DNA from: Sipunculus nudus
Lineage: Eukaryota > Annelida > Sipuncula > Golfingiida > Sipunculidae
Direction of reading: 5' to 3'
DNA length: 64,000 bases
NCBI GenBank assembly: GCA_026874595.1
Contig: CM049307.1
Coordinates: forward strand, 75,182,643 to 75,246,642
A program made the translations under genes and the position numbers. The notes under the pieces are model-generated. The model made no database searches. It was not told where the DNA came from and saw only the letters and a program-made list of their open reading frames with translations. Of the stretch, positions 40,401 to 48,602 are shown one piece after another (the first letter of the stretch is position 1; the number at the start of each line of letters is the position of its first letter).

Positions 40401-43400
40401 TATGTTATACTCTAAATGTATAGTTACATTTTCAAACCTGGAAAAAAATGATGATATAAAAAAGGGAATTTATGTAAAAATTGTTCATAATTTCCTGGCT
40501 CAGAAAAATGGGAATTAAAATTATTTGCTTTGTTTCTCTAGCTTTCTTGCCTGTTTTAAATATTTAATAATTATGAATAAACTTTTTTTTCCTGTAAGCT
40601 CTGATTAATTAAATTTCATATCCTGTACGTATATGCAAGGGTATTGTAACTCCCACCATCCCCTTCCCCCACCCCACTTAGTCCTTGCTCCTTCGCACTG
40701 TCAACAATAGTGTTATTGCTATAGCATAAAATTTAATAATTTGAAGAAAATATATACAGAGATTCTGTGAGTGTCTGGGTCAGGCTGGGTCAGGCAGTAA
40801 TTACCAGAGAGCATTTCTCCTCTCTCTTTCCCTTTCTCTCTTTCTAGCTCCCTTTCTCTCTCTCTCTTTCTCTCTCTCTCACCCCTAAGTCCATGCTCCT
40901 TCGCACTGTCAACAATAGTGCTATTGCTATAGCATAAAATTTAATAATTTGAAGAAAATATATACAGAGAGACAGAGGCGTTGTAACTCCCATCGTAACC
41001 CCCCCTCCCCCCATCAAGTCCTTCTGCCTGTGGTGTGGGGATTTTATAGCAACTGTATACATATCATAAAATAGAAAAAACAGTTTAATTAAAGTTTAAA
41101 TTTAAAAAATTGGATCTCATTAGACAAATGTGTAAAATGTTGAACTGTCAACAGCCTGTCAAAAAGGTATCCAATGAAAGCGCAAGGTCAGATCTTAAAA
41201 TATTATTTGCAACAATTTCTTCAATCATATCAACCAACCGTGGCCTTGATTACCTCTTTCTCTCAGACTTTATCTACATTTCATAATATTTTAGATTTTA
41301 ACCTTCCAGGTGTTTAAGTACTGTTGAATGCTCCCTCCCTCTCTCTCTATCTCCTTTTCTCTCTAAATCCAACCCTCCTTGCTGCCCACACTGTTTCCTT
41401 CTCCGAACCCCATCCCAATGTCAGCCTCAGTAAACGAGAACAAGTTGAATCAGATATATTCATATTTTTATATATTGTATAACTGTTTGTTGCCTATATA
41501 CGTGCCAGAAATTATGTCAATATTGTGTAATATGTAGATGTGGTGGGCATCAATATAATGTACCTAAGAGATATCATGTCATACAGTCACAATTCATAAA
41601 TCCACTCTTCAGCATAGTTAATAATAACATTATATATGTCAAATTGAAATCTTGCAGACTTCTATACACTATAGATCCTTCAACAAATAGCCTTATCATC
41701 ATTCTACCACTGCTTAGTGTACTGTCATTGCATTCATATTTGCTCAAATATATTGCTATTTTCAACAGCTCCCAAATAAATAAAAAATAAACCACTATAT
41801 TTACTCCATATTAATCCATCAGTCAGGTAATTTCATACATGATTTACTCGCATATTACATTATATTCCTTTATAATAGCCTAATAGGTCCATGATATTCA
41901 TAAGGTTTGTCGACTAAATATAGTATCACAATGGTGATACATTTATAGTTCAATCATGATCAGCTGAGCGTCGTGACCCATAGGTCCCTTGTTACTGATT
42001 GCAAACACTTCTGGTATATATAGTGAAACCTCACCTATCGACCACCTCAGTTTAGCTACTACATCAAAATAACAGCCACTTTTTCATGGTCCCAGTTCCT
42101 TTTTGCTTTATATATGAGACAACCACCTGGAAAATCTGACCACTTTATCAAGGTCCTGTTGGTGGTTGTAATTTCAAGGTGTCACTGTACAATAAAAGTG
42201 ATTTTGTTTCCAGACAGAATCAGAATTTGACTGAAGTGATTATTACTTCTCATGTGAGGTAGAATATAAGTTGAATTTTTATTTGTTACAGCACGTGCCT
42301 TACATCGCATCCTAGAATGGCGTAACCACGAGTCCCAGTGGCCGTCCACCACCGTCCTCAAGCAGGACCTGTTGGCCTACATCCTTAAACGTGTCAACGA
42401 AGCGTCCGGTACCTACCAGATGTTCAGCGTGCTAGGAGACGTCTTTGTCTTCAGAAAGTGAGTTTTTCTGTATACAGTAGTTGGCTTCATAGTCAAAAGA
42501 TTCAGTTTTCATGATTTTCACTTTTTCATTGTTTTTTGAAGGTTCCATTTTCAGGATTAGCAATAGTGATACTAAGTACAGTTAAATAAGATATACTAAG
42601 TACAGTTATTTTGAAATGCGCATAAAATCTTAACAATATGACAAGGACCGAAGGGAACATTGAATGAGTGGATATTCCTGTAAATTGTTGATTGAAAATA
42701 AATAAATAAATATGTATATATATGTATATATTTATACTATTAATATGATATATATAAAAAAACATTATTTTCATGCCTGGGCAGTGCAAACAAAAACATA
42801 AAGTCTAGAAAGCTTGATTTTTAAATGCAAATGCAGTTCAAAGTTCTGCCTCAAATTGGTAGTCTCACAAAAAAATTCTTCATTTCAAAATTTAATCAAG
42901 AATCATGAAGGACATAATTTTTAGCTCAGCTGACTATAAGTCATCTGAGCTATAGTCATGGTCCATTGTCCGTCGTCCGTCCGTCTGTCTGTCTGTCCGT
43001 CCGTCCGTCCGTCTGGATGTCCGTCCGTAAGACTGGCACGTTTCGACACCGTTGGACCTACGAATCTGAATTTCAGCATACATTTAGATGTCCCCATAAT
43101 CTCCTACCATGCCAAAAATTGGGTCAATAGGACTTCGTTCCTTTGAGATATTAAGGAAAAACCTCAAATTTTTATTAGAAATCTAATTTCACACTTCAGG
43201 ACTGCCTAATATCAAAACCACTCATCTGGTTTTCTTCATATTTACCATAAATATTCCTCTGTATAGTTCTGTACAAGCCAGATATTAAGTCAGTATTATA
43301 TAATTTAAAAAAGTTATGGCCCAGCCATAATGCACTTTGTAAAAAAATCAGGAAGATATTTTGTCACTTAAGACCCAAAGTGTTAAAGGTAGGGACTTTT

Positions 43401-46400
43401 TTCCAGTAATACAACTTTAATTAATCAAAATTTAATTGTATACCAAAAATTAGATCAAAATCTGTTAAATTTTTTTAAATATTGGCAAAAATATAAAATT
43501 GGTACCTTAAATTTTGCCCAACTTTGGCCATGGCACGTTTTTTTCCTGTAAGTACTGTGGATTTAATTTTCACACCATGTATACATAAGGATTTAATCTG
43601 TAAAAATCTGAAATTTGAAAATAAAAGCTGCAAAATTAGGCTAGTTATTGAATTTTTTTGGAGGCTCTTGTTGTATTCCCTTACATTGTCAAGCAGTCCA
43701 CTTTGATGACTGTAGGTCATTCAGTGCACATCTCTATGCTCCCCAGGCTGTTGACATAATTTTAGATGTTCCCAAAATCTCCTACCATACCGAAAATTGG
43801 GTCATTAGGACTTTGTTCCTTCGAGATATTAAGGAAAAAAACTCTGTTTTCCATAAAAAAAAACCATTGTTACTCTTCAAGGCTGCCTAATATTAAAACC
43901 ACTGATCTGTTTTTTATCGTATTTAGTATTCACATTCTTTTATACATTTTCTATGAACATACCAAAAATTAGGTCAGTATTGAGTATTATTTTGAAGTTA
44001 TGGGCCAAAACATAATGCAATTTTTTTTAAAAATCAGGAAATATATTAACTCACATGAGAATTGCTGAACCTAGAGACCTTTTTTCAGGAATATAACTTT
44101 ATTTAATCAAAATTCAATTGTTTACCCAAAATTAGATCTGAATTTTGCAAATTTTTCAAGTTATTAGCATAAAAAAAAATCAGTACCTTAAATTTTGTCC
44201 AACTTTGGTACTGTTGATTTAATTTTCCCAGCATATATGCATAAGGATTTAATCTTTTAAAATCTGAACTTTCAAAAGAAATTGATTGGAATGAATAGCT
44301 TTTATTCATGTTTTCACACACCATGTCAAGTGTTGTTTACATCTAGCCCACCTAGTAGTACAGCCTTCACTTGCATTATGTAACCCACCCCAGGCAGCTT
44401 ACCTTGGCCCAGCTTGGCCACTACTAGCAGGCTTCCCCTCGCCCTGCACTCATCCCCCCCCCCCCCTCAGCTGGTGCATAAACTAAATGAATGTTATAAT
44501 TTTTCTGTATTTTATTTTATTCTTGGACATGCTACATTTTAGATTTTGTATTGAACCACCAGGGTTACAATGATTAAAAGTGTACATTTAATTGTGTCCA
44601 CAAAGTGGTGTATTGCTGTGAAAGTCTGGATGTTCATGAGATAAGTAATTCCTTACTTCAGAAGAGTAAAAACTTCACCAGGTGTGAAATTGACTATTAA
44701 TTCCAGTAATTAATTAAAACTGGGATAGTTATTAGCACAATGATATTGTTTGTCCCTCATTCAACCAACAGTGTGTATACTTTATTTGAAAAGATGTTTT
44801 ATTTTGTCAAATTTACTTTTAATTTATTTTGGTGAATAAAATTAAGCATGTCCTGAAAACTCCAATATGCAAAACTTTTTAATAGTGATTCAAGGAATAT
44901 TCTTGTAGATGCCATGTTGTGGCATTATTTTCTTTTAAAATCAGTTAAAACATTTATGATTTAAAAATAATAAAATATATGTGTATGCATAATATGACCC
45001 AATGTTTTTTACTCTGTATATATAATGATTGCAACTTTTGCAACAATTCTAATATTTTAACTTATATTTTCAGGTTTTTTAATTAAAAATTTATAAACCT
45101 GTAAATAAAAAAATGAATCAGATAAAAACTTCTTAATGGAAAAAGTGGATCTGCTTAAAAAAAATAGGATTATATATAAACTTAAATGCATTATTCTCTT
45201 GAAAGTGAAATAAAGGTATTAGTCCATTCTGTCCACTTGCCTGTCCATCTGTAAATTTTCGTATGCAACACAGTATCTCAAAACTTTTACTGTTTTTCTT
45301 CATGACAGTCTTGTCAGAGTATTAGTTTGCAATCATATATTTAGAACTTTACTATTACCAAGTAGGAGGGCCCCTTTCCTCTTAGCTTTTCATATTCTTA
45401 TATAAATGAAAAACATTACAATAGAATACTTCTACATCCACCTTCGTGCTGCCCTCACTTTTCCCTTCTCCGAACCCCATCCCAAAGTCAGCCTCAGTAA
45501 GCAAGAACAAGATGAATCAGATATATTCATACTTTAATATTTTGTATAACTATTCGTCCATAGGTACCTATGTACATGCCAGAAATTATGTCAATATTGT
45601 GTAATATGTAGACATAGTGGGCATCACAATAATGTACCTTGTCAAGACTAAAGAGATATTGTGTCATCCAGTCACATATTCATAAATCACTTCATCAGCA
45701 TAGTTAATCATAACATCATATCTGTCAAATTGAACGCTTGCAGACTACCATACACTTTAGATCCTTCAACAAATAGCCTTATCATCTACTACTGCTTATT
45801 ACTGCTGTCATTGCATTCATATTTGCTCAAATATATCACAATTTTCAACCCCTCCTAAATAAATAAAAAATAAACCACTTTATTTGACTCTATTAATCCA
45901 TCAGTCAGGTAATTTCATTTATCATTTACTCACATATTACATTACATTCCTTTATAATAGCCCAACATGTACTTGATATTCATAAGCTTTATCGACTCGA
46001 TATAGTATCACAGTGGAGAAACATTTATAGTCCAATCATGATCAGCTGAGCGCCGTGACCCATGGGTCCCTTGTTATTCATTTCTGGATTTACATAGAAT
46101 CCTCCATAAGAAGCCTTAAAAAAACTTCTTGTGTACAATTACACTTGCAGTTGCAATTGTTGATTCTTATTGCCTTTGATAAGATTTAATCATGTTTGGA
46201 TTTGCATTTGATTTATTTGAATGCACTAAGTCTCATTTCAGCTCAAACCTGCTCATAAACCACTGCATATTTCATAGTAAGTGTAAGAAATGTATGATTT
46301 ACATGACACCTGGTTTGATTTCACATTTAATTTGTAGTTATCAAATCACCACAACAAGAACAAAATGACACTCTGTCAGTTTTTGTTTCATTAGCTTTTA

Positions 46401-48602
46401 AAACATTTCCTTTTTCTGTTTTATTAAATTGTGTTAATGGGTACAAATACTTATTCAACAAAAGAGTTTGTTGAGAAAATATCAGATAATAGCCCACCTG
46501 TAGAGTAATACATTAGTTTAAGCAGGAGGTCTCACCTACCCAGGTGTACACACTTTTTTAGCAAAGTATACAGTTAATGAGTTTAATGTAAATGGATTAC
46601 AGTAAAGTATGTTTAACAAAAGGGTTTGTGAAGTAACACTCTGCTTTAATTTGCTATGATTTGTGGCTGGAAAGCTGACTTTGTTTGCTTTGTCTCCCAG
46701 CACAACTGAAGTAATTAACTTGATTATCAAGTTACACAAAAACAACTCATGCGTTGTTACATGGCTGGCTACCTTATTAATTAAATCCCTTTCATTGGTT
46801 ATTCTTAATGTCAATACAGCCATCTTTAATATTGAATTCAAGCAGTGATGGAGTTCTAGGATGGTCAGTTTTACAAGATTTGATTTATTTTGAAGCATGG
46901 ATTCAAATGTAAACCACTTAACCTATTAAAACATGGTAAACCCCTACATGTGCAGTCTGAAATAATTCAGGAGTTTTTGACAGGTGTTGATGCTCTGAGG
47001 ACTGATGGGATACCATTAGCCTTCAGCAATGCTTTAAGTACTACATGTATTAAAACTTACATACAGCTATTATCTCCAATTAAATTGGTCATCTGATGAG
47101 GTCTCTTGCAGAATGATGTATTTAGGAAGAAACTGCAAGCATAGCAACAAACATAAATTGTTCTACAGACCTTGGTTCTATGACCAAAAAAGTACAAAAC
47201 TAGCTTTAAAATTGTTTTTAAAGGGACCTTAAATAAGGCACCTTTGTTTATATCCACATGCTTATGTATCCACATGGGGTACCTGCCAAAATAATGAAAA
47301 CACATTCAAAATTGACATCTGGCAGCAAGTCAGATAAATCAGTGTTTTGCAAAGAACAGGTAACAACAGTTAGGGGTACAACATCAGCTAACCTGACCAA
47401 TGTCTTTTCAGTAACGGTGAGTCCTACAGACATTACGAAGAATTTCCAGTCCAGCTTCTTCCCCAGTTCACCAACATCACGGGCGTGGAGGCTGAGCGTG
47501 TCTTGGTAGTCGTGATGGAGTATGGTGCCAACTTCTCTGGCCCCGGCCAGGATATATTCCGTCTGGACAGAGCCACTGGAGAGCCATCTGAAGCCCACCG
47601 CTCAAACTTCCTACACCCTGTCCTGTACTATTACAAGAAGTTACCTACAGGTCAGCCATGTTTAAATTTTTCGTCTCGGTTTTCACAGGACCTGACTGCT
47701 TGAAAGAGTGCCTATGGCTGGATGTACACATTAGGCTCTGTGTCTGCAATACGACAAAGTTTTATATCAGTGAGAAATTTTGCTATATTAATGAGGTTGT
47801 AATGCAGATGTAAATGTATGAGCATGTTCTAGAATTTCTTAACAAACAAGAAGAGAAAACTAACCCCACATTTAGTTTGACACTAATTGTTTATCTCTAA
47901 TGGATATAAAATGTAATCTAACAGTTATCTCTGCAAAAAAATTACCAGATGTAATATCATGGGCAAACATGATGTCACACACTATGTGCAGTCATTAAGA
48001 ACAATGATGTCACAAGACGTTTGGTGGCTAAGAATGTATCCACCTGAGCCTTGGTGATGGGCATTGGAAGTGATGTGTATATGCTAGATGGGAGGACATT
48101 GTAACTTGTAGGAATGGGTTTCAGGACACTTAATTTCATTTGTCATGTTTTGATTGATGTATGATAACATATCGTTTTCATCATAGATATCTATACTCTC
48201 TTTCATTCGACAGTTCCAATTAGAGGGCACTACTAGCCTGTTCATAAACAAAACAATTATGAATGTAATTGGTTTTAATTGTTTGCTATTACAGAGGAAG
48301 ATATGCAGAAAAAAACTAAATACCAGTTACTCCCGCGACCTGACCGTATGCACCACATCGTGGAGGACTTCCTGACATCGTGGGATGGCCCCGTGTCACA
48401 CATACTGCCACTCCGACGTTTCCTCGAAACTATCAACGAAGATGACATGAGGAACTTCTTTGCTGAGGAGTGCTTTCACCTGGCACTTACCCACGAAACT
48501 GTTCCATTCATGTGTCAGAACACTTACTTAGATGGATCCGGCCTCCTTGGTACACAGGAACTGAAAACTCCAGCTGGACTCTCTGGCCTTCTTGTGGGAT
48601 AA
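7275..48602 (+). CDS. FOXRED2: FOXRED2 / ERFAD, FAD-dependent oxidoreductase of the ER (spliced, 9 coding exons)
   Basis: Join of 7275-7461, 8510-8837, 30704-30834, 32588-32708, 34697-34930, 35708-35874, 42292-42457, 47412-47650 and 48295-48602. Every intron is GT-AG and the phases agree, giving 1881 nt and 626 residues. What is seen: a hydrophobic N-terminal signal peptide (residues 1 to about 24), a first Rossmann motif GAGPSG (34-39) with the ribose-binding acid E57 at the end of strand 2, an ATG motif LATGVW (176-181), a second nucleotide-binding motif GRGNAA (216-221), and the conserved block [16 protein letters not shown] (367-382). Family knowledge: FOXRED2/ERFAD is a luminal ER flavoprotein linked to the SEL1L/OS-9/ERdj5 branch of ER-associated degradation. 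Mammalian proteins are about 680 residues and end in an ER-retention signal; this model ends in LSGLLVG without one. The start at 7275 is chosen because it opens the signal peptide directly after a splice acceptor. Confidence 0.93.
7462..8509 (+). other. FOXRED2: FOXRED2 intron between coding exons 1 and 2
   Basis: 1048 bp, GT-AG, AT-rich. The open frames inside it lack features. Confidence 0.8.
8510..8837 (+). CDS. FOXRED2: FOXRED2 coding exon 2
   Basis: Acceptor GTTTTTCAG ends at 8509; donor AA|GTAAGTG follows 8837. It completes G63 and encodes up to residue 171 plus two bases: [20 protein letters not shown], a family-specific block right after the first Rossmann strand, through [19 protein letters not shown] to NGNVFSC. 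The sequon NES occurs in VVNESAGG. An in-frame TAA immediately after the donor rules out read-through. Confidence 0.92.
8838..10138 (+). other. FOXRED2: Start of the 21.9-kb FOXRED2 intron (coding exons 2-3)
   Basis: Non-coding, AT-rich. The only notable site is a palindromic CRE, TGACGTCA, at 9416-9423, followed directly by TTACGCAAT, a C/EBP-like half site. Confidence 0.5.
10139..10949. mobile_element. Foldback / MITE-like element with long inverted C/G-tract termini
   Basis: The left arm holds repeated blocks such as GACAAAAGCCCCCC. The right arm (about 10830-10949) is its reverse complement. About 47 bp are perfectly inverted (10216-10262 versus 10832-10878), including TACCTTAATGATAAAGAGGA. 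Candidate 7-bp target duplications GTATTTG flank it at 10132-10138 and 10950-10956. The interior of about 570 bp is AT-rich and has no ORF. It is therefore a non-autonomous DNA element; a hAT-like origin is only suggested by the length of the duplication. Confidence 0.72.
10957..11867 (+). other. Intron sequence without a supported feature
   Basis: AT-rich; nothing recognisable on either strand. Confidence 0.4.
11868..16470. repeat. Minisatellite 2, 40-bp unit, about 115 copies
   Basis: The unit reads TCACATAAGAGACAGAGGTA + CTTTGGAGAAAAGTTTACAT, repeated almost without indels. Diagnostic variants show higher-order copying: CTTTGTAGAA at 12681 and 13081, and ATTTAGAGAA at 12721 and 13121 (400 bp = 10 units); GTCACATT at 14651 and 15929, and the shortened unit at 14421 and 15699 (1278 bp). 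Because 40 is not a multiple of 3, the - strand ORFs repeat every three units and are not credible genes. Confidence 0.97.
16471..18590 (+). other. Intron sequence; TACAGTGGAACC-ended fragment near 17380
   Basis: Mostly AT-rich non-coding DNA. TACAGTGGAACCCC at about 17380, followed by CAACCACCGCGGGGA, resembles the end of the TACAGT-ended elements at 29933 and 42019, but no matching second end was identified. Confidence 0.4.
18600..18810. repeat. Degenerate short tandem/inverted repeats (GATCTGGRCC / CCTGATTGG type)
   Basis: Variants of CTGGACCAATTCC, CTGATTGGTTCAGACC and CCGATCAGGATCTGGGCC recur about every 25 bases in both orientations. Divergent; function unknown. Confidence 0.55.
18811..19792 (+). 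other. Intron sequence without a supported feature
   Basis: AT-rich, no coding or RNA signal seen. Confidence 0.4.
19793..23530. repeat. Minisatellite 3, 56-bp unit with nested higher-order repeats
   Basis: The unit runs AACCTTCTTTGTTTTGATCT, GGATTCAGGTGAGGTGATAG, ATCATTGTTCAGGGAG (56 bp); about 66 copies. Four subtypes (GGACTCAGG, GGACCAAGG, GGATTCAGC, TTATTGTCTTGTTCTGG) alternate to form a 224-bp higher-order unit: the CATGGAGAAC variant lies at 21637, 21861 and 22085. A block of 896 bp (16 units) is duplicated, seen from the same variant at 20741 and 21637. Many units contain CAGGTGAGG, a strong 5' splice-site match on the + strand. Confidence 0.96.
23531..24499 (+). other. Intron sequence; clustered CRE-like sites near 24150-24225
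   Basis: CACAGTGATGTCAT occurs at about 24151 and 24210, the second directly after GACGT (GACGTCACAGTGATGTCAT). Otherwise AT-rich non-coding DNA. Confidence 0.4.
24500..24900. repeat. Dispersed repeat family R1, copy 1
   Basis: Shares ordered segments with 34100-34490: AATCCCCTGAACC versus AATCCCTTGAAGC, CCAAAAAATGCTGATCC versus CCAGAAAATGCTGATCG, a TGTTTATTTTGTTTAC-like block, GTTTTGCAAATGGCATTTTG, and AGAATCTTTCTTAACAGGAAT. About 390 bp, non-coding, no clear terminal inverted repeat. Confidence 0.65.
24901..25935 (+). other. Intron sequence without a supported gene
   Basis: The two opposed ORFs at about 25590-25830 are shadows of one low-complexity GT-rich stretch (repeated TTTGTCTGA). 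No domain. Confidence 0.4.
25936..28548 (+). mobile_element. CCGT-type interspersed element, copy A
   Basis: Opens TTTTTAGCTCAGCTGACTAT, then TCATCTGAGCTATAG and GTCCGTCGTCCGTCC tracts. Closes CAGCTGAGCGTCGTGACCCA, TAGGTCCCTTGTT (28516-28548). Start and end share an inverted GCTCAGCTGA. Inside are two diverged monomers about 675 bp apart, marked by GATGTCCCCAAGATCTCCTACC (near 26084) and its variant near 26756. It carries no transposase that I can see, so it is non-autonomous. The 2.6-kb span may include other insertions. Confidence 0.75.
28128..28151. other. Perfect 24-bp palindrome
   Basis: Each half is TATTCATGAATG; the whole reads the same on both strands, centred between 28139 and 28140. 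It lies in AT-rich DNA inside the span of element copy A. Confidence 0.8.
28549..29932 (+). other. Intron sequence with a CRE cluster
   Basis: TGACGTCA at 28869-28876, GACGTAACG just after it and TTACGTCA at about 28989 form a local cluster of CREB/ATF-like sites in a more GC-rich stretch. Otherwise no supported feature. Confidence 0.35.
29933..30221. mobile_element. MITE-like element with TACAGT ends
   Basis: Begins TACAGTGGAACTTGTCTGAT and ends AACATGTGACTGTA, so the outer bases are inverted (TACAGT...ACTGTA). Both halves contain motifs of the type CCTATAAAGACAACC / CTATAAGGATTATAAC. About 289 bp without coding capacity. The TA at each end is compatible with a Tc1/mariner- or pogo-like mover, which is an inference. 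Confidence 0.6.
30604..30735 (+). repeat. Three imperfect copies around the exon 3 acceptor
   Basis: CAGAACATTGATTTTAGCCA (30604), AAGAACATTGAATTAGGCAA (30653) and CAGAACACTGATTTTAGCGA (30701) are spaced about 49 bp. The third includes the true acceptor and first codons of FOXRED2 coding exon 3. The first has an AG at the same place, making a decoy acceptor 97 bp upstream. Confidence 0.75.
30704..30834 (+). CDS. FOXRED2: FOXRED2 coding exon 3 (ATG motif, start of second Rossmann motif)
   Basis: Acceptor TCCTTTCAG ends at 30703; donor G|GTAAGT follows 30834. It encodes residues 172 (split K) to 216 (split G): [18 protein letters not shown] then [26 protein letters not shown] is the ATG motif of flavin monooxygenase-like enzymes. 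The acceptor is preceded by two imperfect copies of its own junction sequence (see findings). Confidence 0.92.
30835..32587 (+). other. FOXRED2: FOXRED2 intron between coding exons 3 and 4
   Basis: 1753 bp. ORFs up to 107 codons here are extensions of the exon frame or random. Near 32132-32175 is a hairpin-forming stretch: ATCGGTTT and AAACCGAT separated by GCCC, in a field of overlapping GATC/ATCGAT motifs. Confidence 0.6.
32588..32708 (+). CDS. FOXRED2: FOXRED2 coding exon 4 (second nucleotide-binding motif)
   Basis: Acceptor AATTCCAG ends at 32587; donor AG|GTGAGG follows 32708. It encodes residues 216-256: [18 protein letters not shown], then [14 protein letters not shown]. The GxGxxA core is the second dinucleotide-binding motif of the two-domain flavoprotein fold, and [11 protein letters not shown] is a strongly conserved FOXRED2 block. 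Phase 1 in, phase 2 out. Confidence 0.93.
32709..34099 (+). other. FOXRED2: FOXRED2 intron between coding exons 4 and 5, first part
   Basis: AT-rich, non-coding, with a tRNA-like SINE head near 33712 listed separately. Confidence 0.6.
33700..33900 (+). mobile_element. Candidate tRNA-derived SINE
   Basis: TTGTTCAGTGGTTAG resembles a tRNA A box, and GGGTTCAAATCTGAC, about 50 bases on, fits the B-box pattern GGTTCRANNCC. A tRNA-unrelated tail follows. No acceptor stem was found, so it is not an intact tRNA gene. Confidence 0.45.
34100..34490. repeat. Dispersed repeat family R1, copy 2
   Basis: Second copy of the repeat at 24500-24900, same orientation, diverged. Shared landmarks are the AATGCTGATC block, GTTTTGTAAATGGTGTTTTG and AGAATCTTTCTTAGCAGGAAT. 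It ends about 200 bp before coding exon 5. Confidence 0.65.
34697..34930 (+). CDS. FOXRED2: FOXRED2 coding exon 5
   Basis: Acceptor TACCTTTAG ends at 34696; donor AA|GTAAGTAA follows 34930. It encodes R256 to K334: [20 protein letters not shown] near the start and [20 protein letters not shown] near the end, both recognisable FOXRED2 segments. GC content is visibly higher than in the flanking introns, as expected for coding sequence. Confidence 0.93.
34931..35707 (+). other. FOXRED2: FOXRED2 intron between coding exons 5 and 6
   Basis: 777 bp, GT-AG, no feature beyond A-rich tracts. Confidence 0.8.
35708..35874 (+). CDS. FOXRED2: FOXRED2 coding exon 6 (conserved GTASHS/KSAGGF block)
   Basis: Acceptor TTGTTTACAG ends at 35707; donor G|GTATGT follows 35874. 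It encodes residues 334-390. [10 protein letters not shown] leads into [20 protein letters not shown] and FIHGFRYT, the C-terminal FAD-contacting segment of the oxidoreductase domain. A lysine/arginine-rich stretch, KGRGRKKK (340-347), lies before it. The frame is also open upstream into the intron, so the splice acceptor sets the boundary. Confidence 0.93.
35875..37234 (+). other. FOXRED2: FOXRED2 intron between coding exons 6 and 7, first part
   Basis: Non-coding, AT-rich. The open frames have no domain. Confidence 0.6.
40212..40280. repeat. CT-rich microsatellite
   Basis: Irregular TCTCTCTTTC tract inside element copy B. A near-identical second copy at 40812-40880 lies within a 601-bp-spaced duplication. 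Confidence 0.85.
40812..40880. repeat. CT-rich microsatellite, duplicate
   Basis: Second copy of the tract at 40212-40280, preceded by the same GTGTCTGGGTCAGGCTGGGT context. Confidence 0.85.
42019..42189. mobile_element. MITE-like element with TA(C/T)AGT ends, just upstream of exon 7
   Basis: Begins TATAGTGAAACCTCACC and ends TTCAAGGTGTCACTGTA. The ends are imperfect inverted repeats, and CGACCACC near the left faces GGTGGTTG near the right. 171 bp, related to the element at 29933-30221. It stops about 100 bp before the coding exon 7 acceptor. Confidence 0.6.
42292..42457 (+). CDS. FOXRED2: FOXRED2 coding exon 7
   Basis: Acceptor TTTGTTACAG ends at 42291; donor AA|GTGAGT follows 42457. It encodes A390 to residue 444 plus two bases: [17 protein letters not shown], then [20 protein letters not shown] and LGDVFVFRK. 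RVNEASGxYQMF is a FOXRED2-specific block. It has no initiator codon and appears only when both splice sites are used. It sits in a 925-bp island between two copies of the same transposable element. Confidence 0.91.
42458..42917 (+). other. FOXRED2: Start of FOXRED2 intron between coding exons 7 and 8
   Basis: AT-rich, with an ATAAATAAAT / ATATATGT microsatellite at about 42700-42760. Confidence 0.6.
42918..46075 (+). mobile_element. CCGT-type interspersed element, copy C
   Basis: Opens ATTTTTAGCTCAGCTGACTA at 42918 and closes CAGCTGAGCGCCGTGACCCA + TGGGTCCCTTGTT at 46075. Two monomers lie about 680 bp apart (near 43087 and 43768). The last 0.6 kb (45450-46075) matches the last 0.6 kb of copy B (41390-41993), which confirms a shared 3' end. 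No transposase seen. Confidence 0.75.
46076..47219 (+). other. FOXRED2 intron sequence without a supported feature
   Basis: Non-coding. Opposed ORFs at 46536-46898 are shadows of each other and carry no domain. Confidence 0.5.
47220..47370. repeat. Possible partial copy 3 of dispersed repeat R1
   Basis: CCAAAATAATGAAAACACATTC, GACATCTGGCAGCAAGTCAG and GTGTTTTGCAAAG align in order with 24660-24720. It ends within about 60 bp of the coding exon 8 acceptor. Short and diverged. Confidence 0.45.
47412..47650 (+). CDS. FOXRED2: FOXRED2 coding exon 8
   Basis: Acceptor GTCTTTTCAG ends at 47411; donor ACAG|GTCAGC follows 47650. It encodes residues 445-525: [17 protein letters not shown], then [18 protein letters not shown] and [16 protein letters not shown]. 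EYGxNFSGP and NFLHPVxYYY are diagnostic of the family's C-terminal domain. Two sequons (NITG, NFSG) fit a luminal protein. Overlapping open frames on both strands here are shadows of this exon. Confidence 0.92.
47651..48294 (+). other. FOXRED2: FOXRED2 last intron
   Basis: 644 bp, GT-AG, no other feature. Confidence 0.8.
48295..48602 (+). CDS. FOXRED2: FOXRED2 terminal coding exon 9
   Basis: Acceptor GCTATTACAG ends at 48294; stop TAA at 48600-48602. It encodes residues 525-626. [29 protein letters not shown], then [20 protein letters not shown] match the family. After [14 protein letters not shown] the protein ends within 17 residues ([15 protein letters not shown]), without a KDEL-like tail. 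A second frame stays open past this stop to 48730, so a frameshift or an unrecognised extra exon is possible. Confidence 0.88.

Larger units (their letters stand above)
37235..41993 (+). mobile_element. CCGT-type interspersed element, copy B (with internal duplications)
   Basis: The same opening as copy A, with about the first 1.4 kb closely similar to it, and the same closing sequence CAGCTGAGCGTCGTGACCCA + TAGGTCCCTTGTT at 41961-41993. At 4.8 kb it is longer than copy A because of extra GC- and CT-rich material at 38640-41400. That material includes poly(C) tracts and two local duplications: 40163-40280 repeated at 40764-40880, and 40681-40760 repeated from 40889. No transposase seen. Confidence 0.68.

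Noticed and set aside
46536-46898. 120-codon - strand ORF in the intron before exon 8
   Set aside because: No recognisable domain and it overlaps a + strand open frame. It depends on a non-ATG start and has no splice or promoter support.
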